A stretch of 64,000 nucleotides of DNA, taken from positions 62,001 through 126,000 of the forward strand of contig NZ_RHNS01000001.1 in NCBI RefSeq assembly GCF_003946305.1. Direction: 5' to 3'. This document shows positions 55,797 to 64,000 of the stretch, one piece after another. Position numbers and translations under genes: made by a program. Source of the DNA: Lacticaseibacillus porcinae. Lineage in GTDB: Bacteria > Bacillota > Bacilli > Lactobacillales > Lactobacillaceae. Numbering within the stretch: the stretch's first letter is position 1; each line of letters starts with the position of its first letter. The notes beneath the pieces were generated by a model. The model saw only the letters and a program-made list of their open reading frames with translations. It was not told where the DNA came from and did no database searches.

Positions 55797-58700
55797 CTAA
55801 AGCTCAGGATCCAGCCCTAAAATCGAGCGAATATCATCGTCACTTAAGGTCGCTTTATTTTGCGCGCCAGCCATGACGACATCCACTAAGTCGCGTTTTT
55901 TAGCTTGAAGTTTGGCAATTTGCTCTTCAATGGTCCCTTTCGTGATCAACCGGTAAACATCCACTTCATGTGCTTGGCCTAGCCGATGTGCCCGCGCAAT
56001 GGCTTGATCTTCCACTGCGGGATTCCACCACAGATCCACCAAGATCACGAGATCGGCGCCAGTTAGATTCAGCCCAGTGCCACCGGCTTTCAACGAGATC
56101 AAAAACACTGGCACTTCGCCAGCGTTAAAGCGATCCACCATGCCTAATCGTTTTTGCGGTGGCGTGCTACCACGCAAGGTGAAGTAAGTTAATGCCGCCT
56201 CATCTAATGCATTGGCGATTTGATCCAACATCCCAGTAAATTGTGAAAATACTAACACATGGCGGCCATTTGCAACGGCTTCTTGCAAGAGGTCCATCAA
56301 TTGTTCAAGTTTCCCAGAGCCGCCTTGATAGTCTGGCAAATACAATGCCGGCGTATCACAAAGTTGACGCAGCCGAGTCAACCCAGCTAAAATCGCCAGT
56401 TTATTTTTCACCAAACTTTTGGCATCTAAACCTCTGACTTGCACTTGCATTTGCTGCAACTGCGCCAAGTAAACCGCTTTTTGTGCTTTGGTCATTTCAT
56501 TGGTGAGGTTTGATTCCACACGCGGCGGCAAGTCTGGTAAGACGCTTTGTTTGTCGCGACGCAAAATAAATGGGGCAACGCGGATCGCAACAGTCTCTGG
56601 TGTCAGCTGCTTGAAAGCTTTAAGCCCTGGCAACAAGCCTGGCATCACCAATGCAAAAATCGCCCAAATTTCATCGGTGCGATTTTCAATTGGAGTCCCA
56701 GACAAAGCAAAAGTATTGATCGGATGCAACTTACGCAACGCTTGATGGGTTTTAGAAGCACCATTTTTGACAAATTGGGCTTCATCCAACACCAAGTAGC
56801 CAAGTGGGACATGGGTATATAAATCAATATCGTTGCGAACGCTATTGTAGCTGGTGATCCACAAGTCTGCTGATTGTGCTAATGTGGCTTTGCGCTCAGT
56901 TTTAGTGCCGTCGACCACTGCAACTTGTAAACCTGGGGCAAATTTTTCACATTCAGCTTTCCAGTTGTATAACAAAGACGCTGGTGCGACCACTAAACTC
57001 GTATGGGTTTGATCTTGATGATTATTCAAGAAACTGATCATTTGCAAGGTTTTCCCTAAACCCATTTCATCCGCTAAAATACCACCAAAGCCATGACTAT
57101 TCAGCATTTCCAACCACTGGACCCCACGCTGTTGATAAGGGCGCATGTCAGCATTGATTGGACGCTGGCCCACAACCTCAAACTGTTCTGGATGTGCCAG
57201 ATCATTGGCGATCGCTTCAAACGCCTCATCAAAAGCAGCCTCGTCACCTAACGCCGAGCGGACTGCTAATGCTTGTGAGGCAGGTACTTGGAGTTGGCCA
57301 TGGTCAAACTTCGCTTGGGTGCGCAGTTGTCGCAACGCCTTGGACACGCGGCGCAATTGATCATCGATCGGCACCAATGCACCATCGGCTCGTTGCAAAT
57401 ATGGGCGATCCACATCTAACTGCGCCAACATGTCGTCAATTTGACTGGCAGAAACGCCTACCATTGAAAAATTGATCGCCAACAACCCATCTGCTGCTTT
57501 CACTGCAACTTTTGGCGCCAAGGTTGCACTATTTTGCCACATCGCTTGAAGCTCAGGATCTAAAGTGACCACCCCGTTTTGTTTCAAGTTTGGCAATTCC
57601 GCCACAAAAAAGGTGTATAAGACATCTGGATCGCGAAAGCTTTTACGCCAGCCGTCATCATCAACGCTAAATCCTAAAGCCTCAAGATAAGCTTGCGCTT
57701 GGCGTTCTTGGGCTAAGTTACGCAAGGCAGCATCGCGTTTGACCACGTCGGTTGGGGTTAACACCTCATCGCCATAATCAAAGCGTAAAGTGAGGATCAA
57801 ACTTTGCTTTTGTTTGCCGAGGTCAAACCTTGGTGTCATCTTCGGCACATGCATGATCTTAGGCGTGTCAAGCGACGCGATCGGCTGCAGATAGGTCAAC
57901 AACTGCCGCAAGCTTTCTCGCTCATCAAAACTAAACGTTAACGACAAGGTATCCCGTTCAACGAAAAATTCTTCTAATACCCGCTGAATCAAATCAAATT
58001 GCGCAGGCGTCGCCTGATAAAAGTTTCCGCCGCGGATCATCAACTCATCGCTGATCACCACCGCATCGAAATCTTCGTGAAAATCAAAGCGATAGCCGTC
58101 ATCGGTTTTGGTCACTGAGCCGGTAAATAACGCCTCTGACGCCGCAAACGGCAAAATGGTTAACTGATCATAAGCCGTTTGATTCCCTAAATCCACAAAC
58201 ACAACATGTGCCATTTGTTGCAAAGGTTTCACAACTCGCGAAAAGTCCCCGGGATTTAAAAGCGCCAGCCGTCGGTAGATTGATGCCGAGCCACTGAGGC
58301 GTACTTGCTCAACCGGTTGCGTGTTGCTTAAAATCCCGATCAACCGCCGTTCCGGTTCACCAAAGGCTTGTGGTGATAAGGTAAAAACATGTTTATGGCC
58401 AGCAAGGGCCAGGCGTTCATGACTGTGATATGCCATCAGAAACTCTTGCATGTCGCGCACCGCAAAAAAACGCCCATCAGTCGCGTTGGCCAAACGCAAT
58501 TTAACAAATAAACGCGCTTTTTTGGTCCAGTCAGCAGCCACGTAAGCGTGGATCTCTAGCGTTGCTTCAAGCAATAACTGATTTTTGGTCGCTGGCTTCA
58601 ATCCATGAAAATATTGCGGTTCTGGCAGATCCAACGCGGCGACAAACCGCGCCCCTTGCGACGCATCGCCATGTTGCGGCAAATTGGTATTGGCCGCGAC

Positions 58701-58967
58701 GGCTGCTTCAATGGTTTGATCTTGCGCTTTGAAATACAATTCCACTGCAGCAATGTGCTTGCAGTAGCCATGGGTTGGGAAAAAAGGACAGCTACAACTA
58801 TCTTGACTCGCCCGGATCCCTACGATGACATCATAAGCATGTTCGCCATATACCCGCGCTTCGATCACTTTCAAATCAGGATCAATGGCAATGATCTCGA
58901 CTTTGTGAGCCGCAACGATCGCTTTGCCACGACTCCACATCACACTAGGCATTTTTCGATCCGACAT
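55797..58967 (-). CDS. SNF2-family helicase with SWIM zinc finger
   Basis: Large DNA-dependent ATPase of about 1056 residues. A SWIM zinc finger is at residues 57-70 (CSCPFFPTHGYCKH), followed by a long helicase-associated region (about 80-580). The SNF2 motor follows: LADEMGLGKTLQM (Walker A, near 636), VLDEAQFVKN (Walker B, near 727), and the arginine-finger motif AIARAHRLGQ near 995. Such proteins translocate on duplex DNA and may displace bound protein or RNA polymerase. The ATG at 58967 follows GAGG; a longer frame is open to 59009. The Tudor/SRA-like gene follows. The specific role is unknown. Confidence 0.88.
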   Translation of the reverse strand: MSDRKMPSVMWSRGKAIVAAHKVEIIAIDPDLKVIEARVYGEHAYDVIVGIRASQDSCSCPFFPTHGYCKHIAAVELYFKAQDQTIEAAVAANTNLPQHGDASQGARFVAALDLPEPQYFHGLKPATKNQLLLEATLEIHAYVAADWTKKARLFVKLRLANATDGRFFAVRDMQEFLMAYHSHERLALAGHKHVFTLSPQAFGEPERRLIGILSNTQPVEQVRLSGSASIYRRLALLNPGDFSRVVKPLQQMAHVVFVDLGNQTAYDQLTILPFAASEALFTGSVTKTDDGYRFDFHEDFDAVVISDELMIRGGNFYQATPAQFDLIQRVLEEFFVERDTLSLTFSFDERESLRQLLTYLQPIASLDTPKIMHVPKMTPRFDLGKQKQSLILTLRFDYGDEVLTPTDVVKRDAALRNLAQERQAQAYLEALGFSVDDDGWRKSFRDPDVLYTFFVAELPNLKQNGVVTLDPELQAMWQNSATLAPKVAVKAADGLLAINFSMVGVSASQIDDMLAQLDVDRPYLQRADGALVPIDDQLRRVSKALRQLRTQAKFDHGQLQVPASQALAVRSALGDEAAFDEAFEAIANDLAHPEQFEVVGQRPINADMRPYQQRGVQWLEMLNSHGFGGILADEMGLGKTLQMISFLNNHQDQTHTSLVVAPASLLYNWKAECEKFAPGLQVAVVDGTKTERKATLAQSADLWITSYNSVRNDIDLYTHVPLGYLVLDEAQFVKNGASKTHQALRKLHPINTFALSGTPIENRTDEIWAIFALVMPGLLPGLKAFKQLTPETVAIRVAPFILRRDKQSVLPDLPPRVESNLTNEMTKAQKAVYLAQLQQMQVQVRGLDAKSLVKNKLAILAGLTRLRQLCDTPALYLPDYQGGSGKLEQLMDLLQEAVANGRHVLVFSQFTGMLDQIANALDEAALTYFTLRGSTPPQKRLGMVDRFNAGEVPVFLISLKAGGTGLNLTGADLVILVDLWWNPAVEDQAIARAHRLGQAHEVDVYRLITKGTIEEQIAKLQAKKRDLVDVVMAGAQNKATLSDDDIRSILGLDPEL

Positions 58968-59041
58968 CTGACTTGACCTCACTTTTTCAATACCCACAGT
59001 GTAACACAAATCCCGCTATTTCCCGCAAACGCTATCCAGCG

Positions 59042-59070
59042 CAAAAAAATCAGGCACAAGGCCTGATTTT
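59042..59070. terminator. Terminator after the S41 protease gene
   Basis: A 7-bp stem (59049-59055 with 59061-59067) with T-rich flanks on both strands. It mainly serves the minus-strand ctp gene. Confidence 0.8.
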
Positions 59071-59075
59071 TGCAT

Positions 59076-60503
59076 CTATTTCGTTAACGCTTTGACTGCC
59101 GCGTTGAGTTGCGGATCATCATTGGCATATTTTGTCGAAAGCTCAGTCACCAATGCTTGTAAGGTTGCGGTATTGGCAGTGCCATCAGCTGTCAATCCAT
59201 GAGCAGATTGGAAAGCTTTCACTGCCGCTTGTGTGGTTGGCCCATAATATCCATTTTCGGTGCCTGGGTCATTGCCTAACGCCTTCAACAATTGTTGCAA
59301 CGACTTCACATCACCAGACTCATCCCCGAGTTTCATCGACGTCACTGAAAATGCGGTGATGTTCATGTAATCAGGGTATTTCACCTTGATAGTTGGGGTG
59401 AGGCCTTTTTTGTTGATCCATGTGCCATTTGGCGTTAACCATTTGGCCACTGTCAACTTCAATTCGGCACTTGAAGACATGGCGGCAACGTTTTGCACGG
59501 TGCCTTTGCCATAACTTTGTTCCCCCACTAATGGGGTTTTGTTATTTTCATTTAAAGCCGCAGACAAAATTTCTGAAGCTGAAGCTGAGTTGCCATCGAT
59601 CAAAATCGCCATTGGTTCTGTGACTTTAAAGCCTTTGTCGTATTTCTTGGCAGCTTTATATGTTTGTACGGCACCTGAGCGATCTTGGACTTTGACAATG
59701 GTTTGACCATTCTTCAAGCACATCGAAGCGATCGCTAACGCTTGGGTCAACTCGCCACCGGGATTGCCACGCAAGTCTAAGACAAAGGACTTAGCCCCTT
59801 GCTTGCGGAGTTTCTTGACGGTTGATTCAAATTGCTTCGCCGTCGGATCAGAGAAAGTATCCATGGTGATGATGCCAATGGTTTTGTTGGTTTTTGACAT
59901 CGTGCCTTCAACTGTGTCAGTGGTGATCTTGGCCCGCTTCATTGAGAAAGTCATGGTTTTGCCGTCGCGCTTCACGGTGACTTTCACCGTGGTGCCGATT
60001 TTCCCGCGGATCTTTTCAACGGCGGTGTTGACGTCATCTTTGGCAACGTTTTTGCCGTTGACGGCGATCAAGATATCACCAGTTTTCATGCCAGCTTTTT
60101 TAGCTGGGGTATTGGCCATCACACCTTCGATGGTGAGTTTGTTGTCGCCTTGTTGCACCGTGGCACCGATCCCACCAAAAGAAGCTGAAAGCGTGGAATC
60201 AAGGCTTGATTTAGAATCATTGGTCAAATAAGTGGAAAATTGATCGCCTAAAGAGTTGACCATGCCTTTGATCGCACCGTTGGCTAACTTTTTGCTATCC
60301 GTAGATTTGTAATAACTATTTTCGATCGTTGCATAAGTACTGAGCACTTTGTCAAAGCCTGCTGGTAAATTCGAAGCTGTTGTGCCAACCGCTGAATCCC
60401 GTAGGCCATGAGCATAGTACCCGATCAAGCCGCCACCGACTAAAGTCACACTCATCCCAACGGCAAGTAGCCAAGCTGGGACTTGTAAATGTTTTTTTGC
60501 CAC
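59076..60503 (-). CDS. C-terminal processing protease (S41, CtpA/CtpB type)
   Basis: Membrane-anchored serine protease of 475 residues. A membrane segment (residues 12-30) is followed by the S41 N-terminal region, a PDZ domain (GIGATVQQGDNKL ... KAGMKTGDILIAVNGK), the catalytic domain with SFVLDLRGNPGG, the nucleophile in GNSASASEIL and the lysine in SYGKGTVQ, and a C-terminal peptidoglycan-binding domain (SLQQLLKALG ... YYGPTTQAAVKAFQ). The start is a GTG at 60503 after GGAGG, overlapping the yozE stop region. It is the last gene of the degV-ypmR-ypmS-msrA-yozE string. Confidence 0.93.
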   Translation of the reverse strand: MAKKHLQVPAWLLAVGMSVTLVGGGLIGYYAHGLRDSAVGTTASNLPAGFDKVLSTYATIENSYYKSTDSKKLANGAIKGMVNSLGDQFSTYLTNDSKSSLDSTLSASFGGIGATVQQGDNKLTIEGVMANTPAKKAGMKTGDILIAVNGKNVAKDDVNTAVEKIRGKIGTTVKVTVKRDGKTMTFSMKRAKITTDTVEGTMSKTNKTIGIITMDTFSDPTAKQFESTVKKLRKQGAKSFVLDLRGNPGGELTQALAIASMCLKNGQTIVKVQDRSGAVQTYKAAKKYDKGFKVTEPMAILIDGNSASASEILSAALNENNKTPLVGEQSYGKGTVQNVAAMSSSAELKLTVAKWLTPNGTWINKKGLTPTIKVKYPDYMNITAFSVTSMKLGDESGDVKSLQQLLKALGNDPGTENGYYGPTTQAAVKAFQSAHGLTADGTANTATLQALVTELSTKYANDDPQLNAAVKALTK

Positions 60504-60505
60504 AA

Positions 60506-60736
60506 TTATCCTCCGATCTGTTCAGACGCGAGGTATTCACGCCAGACATCGTCAAATACACTCATGCTTTGCAAATAGTTGCCATTAAGCTCCAAATATT
60601 CGCTGAGTGCGTCAAAATCTGTTTCTTGCTTGGGAAAACTGTGGTCTAAAAACGCGTTTTGCGCAAAACCAGCGATTTCGCCGTGATCATTGGGGTTGCG
60701 CAAGGTCATTAAATACTGATAAAAGGTCTGGCGCAT
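60506..60736 (-). CDS. yozE: YozE family protein (UPF0346)
   Basis: Small soluble protein of 76 residues with the YozE pattern: SFYQYLMT-like start (FYQYLMTLRNPNDHGEIAGF), then FAQNAFLDHSFPKQETDFDA and a C-terminal VFDDVWREYLASE. The fold is a SAM-like helical bundle in known members; its function is unknown. GGAG precedes the ATG. It lies between msrA and the S41 protease gene, as in many lactobacilli. Confidence 0.9.
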   Translation of the reverse strand: MRQTFYQYLMTLRNPNDHGEIAGFAQNAFLDHSFPKQETDFDALSEYLELNGNYLQSMSVFDDVWREYLASEQIGG

Positions 60737-60753
60737 GCCCGACTCCTTTCAAA

Positions 60754-61266
60754 CTACTGCCAATTCTGATCAATAAACGATTGACGTTGGGCATGTTCTT
60801 GTGCGTAACGCCGCGGGTTATGTTGATAGAATTCTTGATGTTCTTCTTCTGCAGGGTAAAATGTTGAGGCATCCACGATTTGGGTGACGATCGGTTGATC
60901 GAAGCGGTCGCTAGCTGCCAAGGCCTTTTTGGAAGCCACAGCAATGGCGCGTTGTTCGGCATTCGCCACATAGATCACTGGCCGATAGTTGTCGCCGCGA
61001 TCTTGGAATTGCCCCATCGCGTCAGTGGGATCCGTTTGTTGCCAATAGATCTCAACCAACTGCGCATAGGTGATAATGTCAGGATCAAAAGTGATCTCAA
61101 CAGCTTCCGTATGGCCAGTGGTGTGGCTTTTGACTTGTTCATAGGTAGGGTTGGCAACATGGCCGCCGGTGTAGCCGGAAACAACATTTAAGATCCCAGG
61201 TTGGGTCTCAAAAGGTTCGACCATGCACCAAAAACACCCACCAGCAAAAATTGCAGTTTCTTTCAT
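60754..61266 (-). CDS. msrA: Peptide methionine-(S)-S-oxide reductase
   Basis: Repairs oxidised methionine. The 170 residues begin [20 protein letters not shown], with catalytic C11 in GCFWC, followed by [15 protein letters not shown] and [13 protein letters not shown]. No MsrB domain is fused and no resolving cysteine pair is visible at the C-terminus. The ATG at 61266 lies five bases after ypmS. Confidence 0.96.
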   Translation of the reverse strand: MKETAIFAGGCFWCMVEPFETQPGILNVVSGYTGGHVANPTYEQVKSHTTGHTEAVEITFDPDIITYAQLVEIYWQQTDPTDAMGQFQDRGDNYRPVIYVANAEQRAIAVASKKALAASDRFDQPIVTQIVDASTFYPAEEEHQEFYQHNPRRYAQEHAQRQSFIDQNWQ

Positions 61267-61271
61267 TTCAA

Positions 61272-61892
61272 TCAGTCCTTTGTTGAGCTGCTTGGCAAGT
61301 AAACCGAAAAGTCGATATCATCGTTTGGTAAGTCGATTTTCGTGGCTTTGATCTGCATGCCGTTTTGCAGTTTGAATTTGCTCAATTTTAACACAACCGT
61401 TTCTTGTGAGCTATTGAGTTTGACCCAACTTGGTAATTTATAGCTATGACCGACGTAATTCAACACATATGAAATCGGCACAGGCAAACTCCCAATATTG
61501 AGTTTCGTTGCTTTTAATTCAACATCGCCATTTGGCCGAACTAACGGATCAAATTGCAAGCCGAACTTGATGGTGGCGCCAAAGAATTCGAAATGACCAC
61601 CGAGCACAGCAGAATCGCCAACCGTCAAGGTGTACTTAATTTTGGAATCTTTTAAATAATCATTTAAATAGTAATCAACGATGTGATTGACTTGCCGTTT
61701 GGTCAATTGCACGGAAAACGCGGCTTGTGAATCATCGCTATCAGCGCTTTGGGCGATTTTATCATTGTAAGGGGTTAAGACTTTGGTGGTAAACCAGATC
61801 CCAGAACCGATGATCAACCCTAACAAGATCAACGTCGCCCAACGCCACCAATTGATCGTTTTTTTGGGACTGGTGTGTTTTTGTCGTTTCAT
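61272..61892 (-). CDS. ypmS: YpmS family protein (DUF2140)
   Basis: Protein of 206 residues with a basic N-terminus ([15 protein letters not shown]), one membrane segment (residues 18-38) and an external domain: [38 protein letters not shown] and [13 protein letters not shown]. Family function is unknown; a lipid-binding role has been guessed from the fold of relatives. It lies two bases after the SGNH hydrolase gene, and the pair is conserved in Firmicutes. Confidence 0.88.
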   Translation of the reverse strand: MKRQKHTSPKKTINWWRWATLILLGLIIGSGIWFTTKVLTPYNDKIAQSADSDDSQAAFSVQLTKRQVNHIVDYYLNDYLKDSKIKYTLTVGDSAVLGGHFEFFGATIKFGLQFDPLVRPNGDVELKATKLNIGSLPVPISYVLNYVGHSYKLPSWVKLNSSQETVVLKLSKFKLQNGMQIKATKIDLPNDDIDFSVYLPSSSTKD

Positions 61893-61893
61893 A

Positions 61894-62748
61894 TTATTGC
61901 TCCCATTGTTGCTTGGTTTTGGTCATTTCATGCCATAATTGCTTGGTCATTTGCGCATATCCAGCATTGTTAGGATGGAAATGATCTTGTGTAAAGATCA
62001 GCGGGTTGGCATTGCTGTCACCTGCTACAGCATCTTTCAAGGCTTGTTTGGTGGCTTTCGATTTGTCGCTGGTGTTGCCTTTGGACAAAACGGAATCAAT
62101 GTCGACGTAATACGCGTGATCGATCGTCGCCAAGGTTTTCTTGGTGGCCGCATTCCAATTTTGCACACTCGTGGTCATCGCAGTTAAATTCGGGAAGTAC
62201 ACATAAAAAGGATTGTAAATCCCAAACACGTAAATCGGGGCCTTAGGATTATCTTTGCGTAAGGTTGCCACGAGCTTTGCTAAACGTTTTTGAAATTGCG
62301 TATTGCCATTGGCAACATCTTTGGTGGTCATATCAAAGAAATGCTTTTGCAGCACTGCCATGAGGTCATTGCCACCAACAGTCAACGTGATGATGTTGGC
62401 TTGTTTAACGGCTTTTTGAAGTTTAAGTTGGGTGTCTAAGCGATGTTGGACTTGTGGTGCCGTGTTGCCAGTCACCCCAAAGTTTGACGTTGAGACGGTA
62501 TAGTCACCACTTTGTTCCAAATCACGTTTGATCAATGCCACATAACCACCGGCATTGGTCGCATCCCCGACCCCATGCGTCAACGAATCACCGACGCCGA
62601 CGACGTTTAAATGTTTGACTTTCGTGGTGACCCCAGCTAAGCGCGTGGGTTCAACTTTTGGACCGAATAACTCCCACCCGCCAAAAGCAAGCAGTGCAAC
62701 GATCAGCACGGTTGCTAAATTTTGCCATAAATGTTTGATCTCGTTCAC
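61894..62748 (-). CDS. SGNH/GDSL hydrolase (YpmR type), membrane-anchored
   Basis: Lipase/esterase-like protein of 284 residues. A membrane anchor spans about residues 12-28. The catalytic serine is S55 in GVGDSLTHGVGD (block I), with VTGNTAPQV (block II Gly region), LTVGGNDLMAV (block III Asn) and DHFHPNNAGY near the end (block V Asp-His). The start is a GTG at 62748, very close to its AAGAGG site, so the exact start is uncertain. It is coupled to ypmS; the substrate is unknown. Confidence 0.9.
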   Translation of the reverse strand: MNEIKHLWQNLATVLIVALLAFGGWELFGPKVEPTRLAGVTTKVKHLNVVGVGDSLTHGVGDATNAGGYVALIKRDLEQSGDYTVSTSNFGVTGNTAPQVQHRLDTQLKLQKAVKQANIITLTVGGNDLMAVLQKHFFDMTTKDVANGNTQFQKRLAKLVATLRKDNPKAPIYVFGIYNPFYVYFPNLTAMTTSVQNWNAATKKTLATIDHAYYVDIDSVLSKGNTSDKSKATKQALKDAVAGDSNANPLIFTQDHFHPNNAGYAQMTKQLWHEMTKTKQQWEQ

Positions 62749-62777
62749 CTCTTGTCATGATCTGTTCACCCACAACT

Positions 62778-62806
62778 AAAAAATGGCAGGAGTCAGCCTC
62801 CTGCCA
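62778..62806 (-). terminator. Terminator of degV
   Basis: A 9-bp stem (62784-62792 with 62798-62806) with a five-base loop is followed by TTTTTT on the minus strand. Confidence 0.88.
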
Positions 62807-62813
62807 GTATGAT

Positions 62814-63656
62814 TTAGTCGGTGTAGCACATGATGGCAAAGGCGCCATCACCAGTATGGGTTGCGATCACCGGATCAGTCGGCCGCACCAGCACTGGCAA
62901 GTTTGGCAAAACGGCTTTGATCTTGTTGCCGATTTCTTGAGCATAAGCTTCACCGCCGGCAAAACTGATCCCCACTTCTTTGAGGTTTTCAAGACCTTGC
63001 AACTTTTCCACGAAGCTATCAACGAAGCGATGCAAGGTTTTGACGCCACGGCCTTTTTGCATCACTTTCAGTTCGCCATCAGCGACTTGTAACACCACTT
63101 TGATGTTTAACAAGCTACCGACCACACCAGCCGCCTTAGACAAACGGCCGCCTTTAACTAAGTTGTCTAACGTTGACACACCCATTTGTAAAATGGTGTG
63201 ATCACGGACAGTGGCCATGCGCTTTAACACGCCATCCATATCAGCGCCGGCTTCAATGGCTTTGGCCGCTTCGATCACTTGAAAGGCCATCGCGCGGTCA
63301 GTAAAGTCGCAATCAACGACGGTCACGTCGCCATCAGACATTTCAGCAGCTTGCCGCGCTGAGTTGACCGTACCTGAAATGGCTTGCAACATATTGACGC
63401 ACAGCACTTGGCTACCATCTGCAGACAGTTCATTAAACACATCTAAGAAGGTCCCAGGTGCTGGTTGTGAAGTTTTAGGTAACGCTTTGGCTTCTGCCAT
63501 TTTTTCCATAAATTCTGTACGGGTGATGGTTTCACCATCGATGTAGACGGTGGAGTCGATCATGATGGTCAACGGGACCACGCGGATATCGTATTGCGCC
63601 ACTTCCTCCGGGGTCAGTTGGATCGAAGAATCAGTAACGAGTTTAATCTTTGCCAT
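62814..63656 (-). CDS. DegV family fatty-acid-binding protein
   Basis: Cytosolic protein of 280 residues of the DegV/FakB family, which holds a fatty acid for phosphorylation by FakA. The N-terminal KLVTDSSIQLTPEEVAQYDI, TSQPAPGTFLDVFNELSADG (with the TSQP carboxylate-binding motif), the ISGTVNSAR segment and the C-terminal THTGDGAFAIM are characteristic. Full length. It has its own terminator, so it is separate from the downstream SGNH gene. The fatty-acid role is transferred from the family. Confidence 0.92.
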   Translation of the reverse strand: MAKIKLVTDSSIQLTPEEVAQYDIRVVPLTIMIDSTVYIDGETITRTEFMEKMAEAKALPKTSQPAPGTFLDVFNELSADGSQVLCVNMLQAISGTVNSARQAAEMSDGDVTVVDCDFTDRAMAFQVIEAAKAIEAGADMDGVLKRMATVRDHTILQMGVSTLDNLVKGGRLSKAAGVVGSLLNIKVVLQVADGELKVMQKGRGVKTLHRFVDSFVEKLQGLENLKEVGISFAGGEAYAQEIGNKIKAVLPNLPVLVRPTDPVIATHTGDGAFAIMCYTD

Positions 63657-63736
63657 GTCGCGGCCACACTTTCTTATAGGTTAATTCACACCGCTATAGT
63701 ATAACAAACAGTGGCGTGATTGTCAGTAGTTGTCAT

Positions 63737-63822
63737 CTAGTATTGAAAACTAGTTATCATTGCATACCGTATTCTAACATGCTAGAATGAGTTCGTAAAC
63801 AACATCTAGTTTCCAATACCAG
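63737..63822. repeat. Inverted repeat arms flanking a promoter
   Basis: Arms of 17 bases at 63737-63753 and 63806-63822 are complementary except at two positions. A second inverted repeat (ATTCTA/TAGAAT) lies inside. The hemolysin-III-family promoter lies between the arms. Confidence 0.6.
63760..63788 (+). promoter_or_regulatory. Promoter of the hemolysin III family gene
   Basis: TTGCAT (63760-63765) and TAGAAT (63783-63788) are 17 bases apart on the plus strand, about 50 bases before the ATG. Confidence 0.7.
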
Positions 63823-63837
63823 ATATGGAGGTTGCGT

Positions 63838-64000
63838 ATGCAATTGACCAAACAAAATACAAATTATCGCTTCACTAATGAAACCTTGAGTGCCACCACC
63901 CACGCCACAGGCTTAGGGATGGCGATCATCGGCACCATTGCGTTAGCCTTTCGCGCTGGCGACTCGCCGCTGAGGTTGGTGACATTTATCGGCTTTGGCA
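63838..64000 (+). CDS. Hemolysin III family membrane protein (YqfA/TrhA), N-terminal part
   Basis: The first 54 codons of a gene cut by the right edge. It reads YRFTNETLSATTHATGLGMA, followed by a hydrophobic IIGTIALAFRA segment, matching the NE-x-x-x-x-x-TH-x-x-G start of hemolysin-III/PAQR-related proteins. They are seven-helix membrane proteins, and most are not toxins (family knowledge). ATGGAGG lies eight bases before the ATG at 63838. The call rests on the N-terminal motif only. Confidence 0.8.
   Translation, partial: MQLTKQNTNYRFTNETLSATTHATGLGMAIIGTIALAFRAGDSPLRLVTFIGFG

Overview
The window is chromosomal DNA of a low-to-mid-GC Firmicute of the Lactobacillaceae. Gene content and order fit a Lacticaseibacillus-like organism (this is inference, no database was searched). 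Supporting signs are PolC, the uppS-cdsA-rseP-proS-polC string, hrcA-grpE-dnaK-dnaJ with CIRCE sites, rimP-nusA-ylxR-ylxQ-infB-rbfA, DUF3013/prmA, YozE, DUF960, GGAGG ribosome sites, frequent TTG/GTG starts, a T-box leader and a TreR/PTS trehalose operon. No phage, insertion sequence, plasmid gene or CRISPR array was seen.

Layout. 0-11.4 kb: start of prmA with DUF3013 and alkyladenine glycosylase genes, a BCCT transporter, a sugar O-acetyltransferase, a decayed 0.8 kb stretch with a GNAT remnant, tRNA-Ser(CGA), small unknown genes, then ybaK, apt and recJ and an ASCH protein. 11.5-16 kb: treR-treC-treP, with TreR operators and a probable cre at the promoter. 16.1-18 kb: lepA. 18-20.5 kb: a tRNA-Trp T-box, a 9-codon leader peptide and trpE-trpG on the opposite strand. 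20.5-20.9 kb: a probable structured RNA. 21-26.2 kb: hrcA-grpE-dnaK-dnaJ. 26.2-29.3 kb: hemW, ribF, truB. 29.4-35 kb: the rimP-nusA-infB-rbfA translation/transcription-factor operon. 35-44.2 kb: polC, proS, rseP, cdsA, uppS. 44.3-45.1 kb: a tiny membrane protein and a second probable structured RNA. 45.1-49.2 kb: frr, pyrH, an RNase H, tsf, rpsB. 49.2-52.3 kb: GIY-YIG and trmN6 genes and a double-length XRE/Rgg-like regulator. 52.3-54.9 kb: two surface NEAT proteins. 55.1-59 kb: a SWIM-SNF2 helicase with a small Tudor/SRA-like partner. 59-63.7 kb: CtpA-type protease, YozE, MsrA, YpmS, SGNH hydrolase, DegV. The right edge starts a hemolysin-III-family gene.

Most of the window is core machinery for translation, protein folding, replication and envelope precursor synthesis, on the minus strand. 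The accessory material sits at breaks in otherwise conserved strings: trpEG plus an RNA candidate between dnaJ and lepA, and a second RNA candidate between frr and uppS. The best candidates for undescribed biology are the SNF2/Tudor-SRA pair, the two unassigned structured RNAs of about 380-420 nt (each with a good promoter and a terminator-like 3' hairpin), the strand-biased giant hairpins between grpE and dnaK, and the NEAT pair in which the larger protein lacks the heme-ligand tyrosines. All promoter, operator and RNA calls were made by eye.
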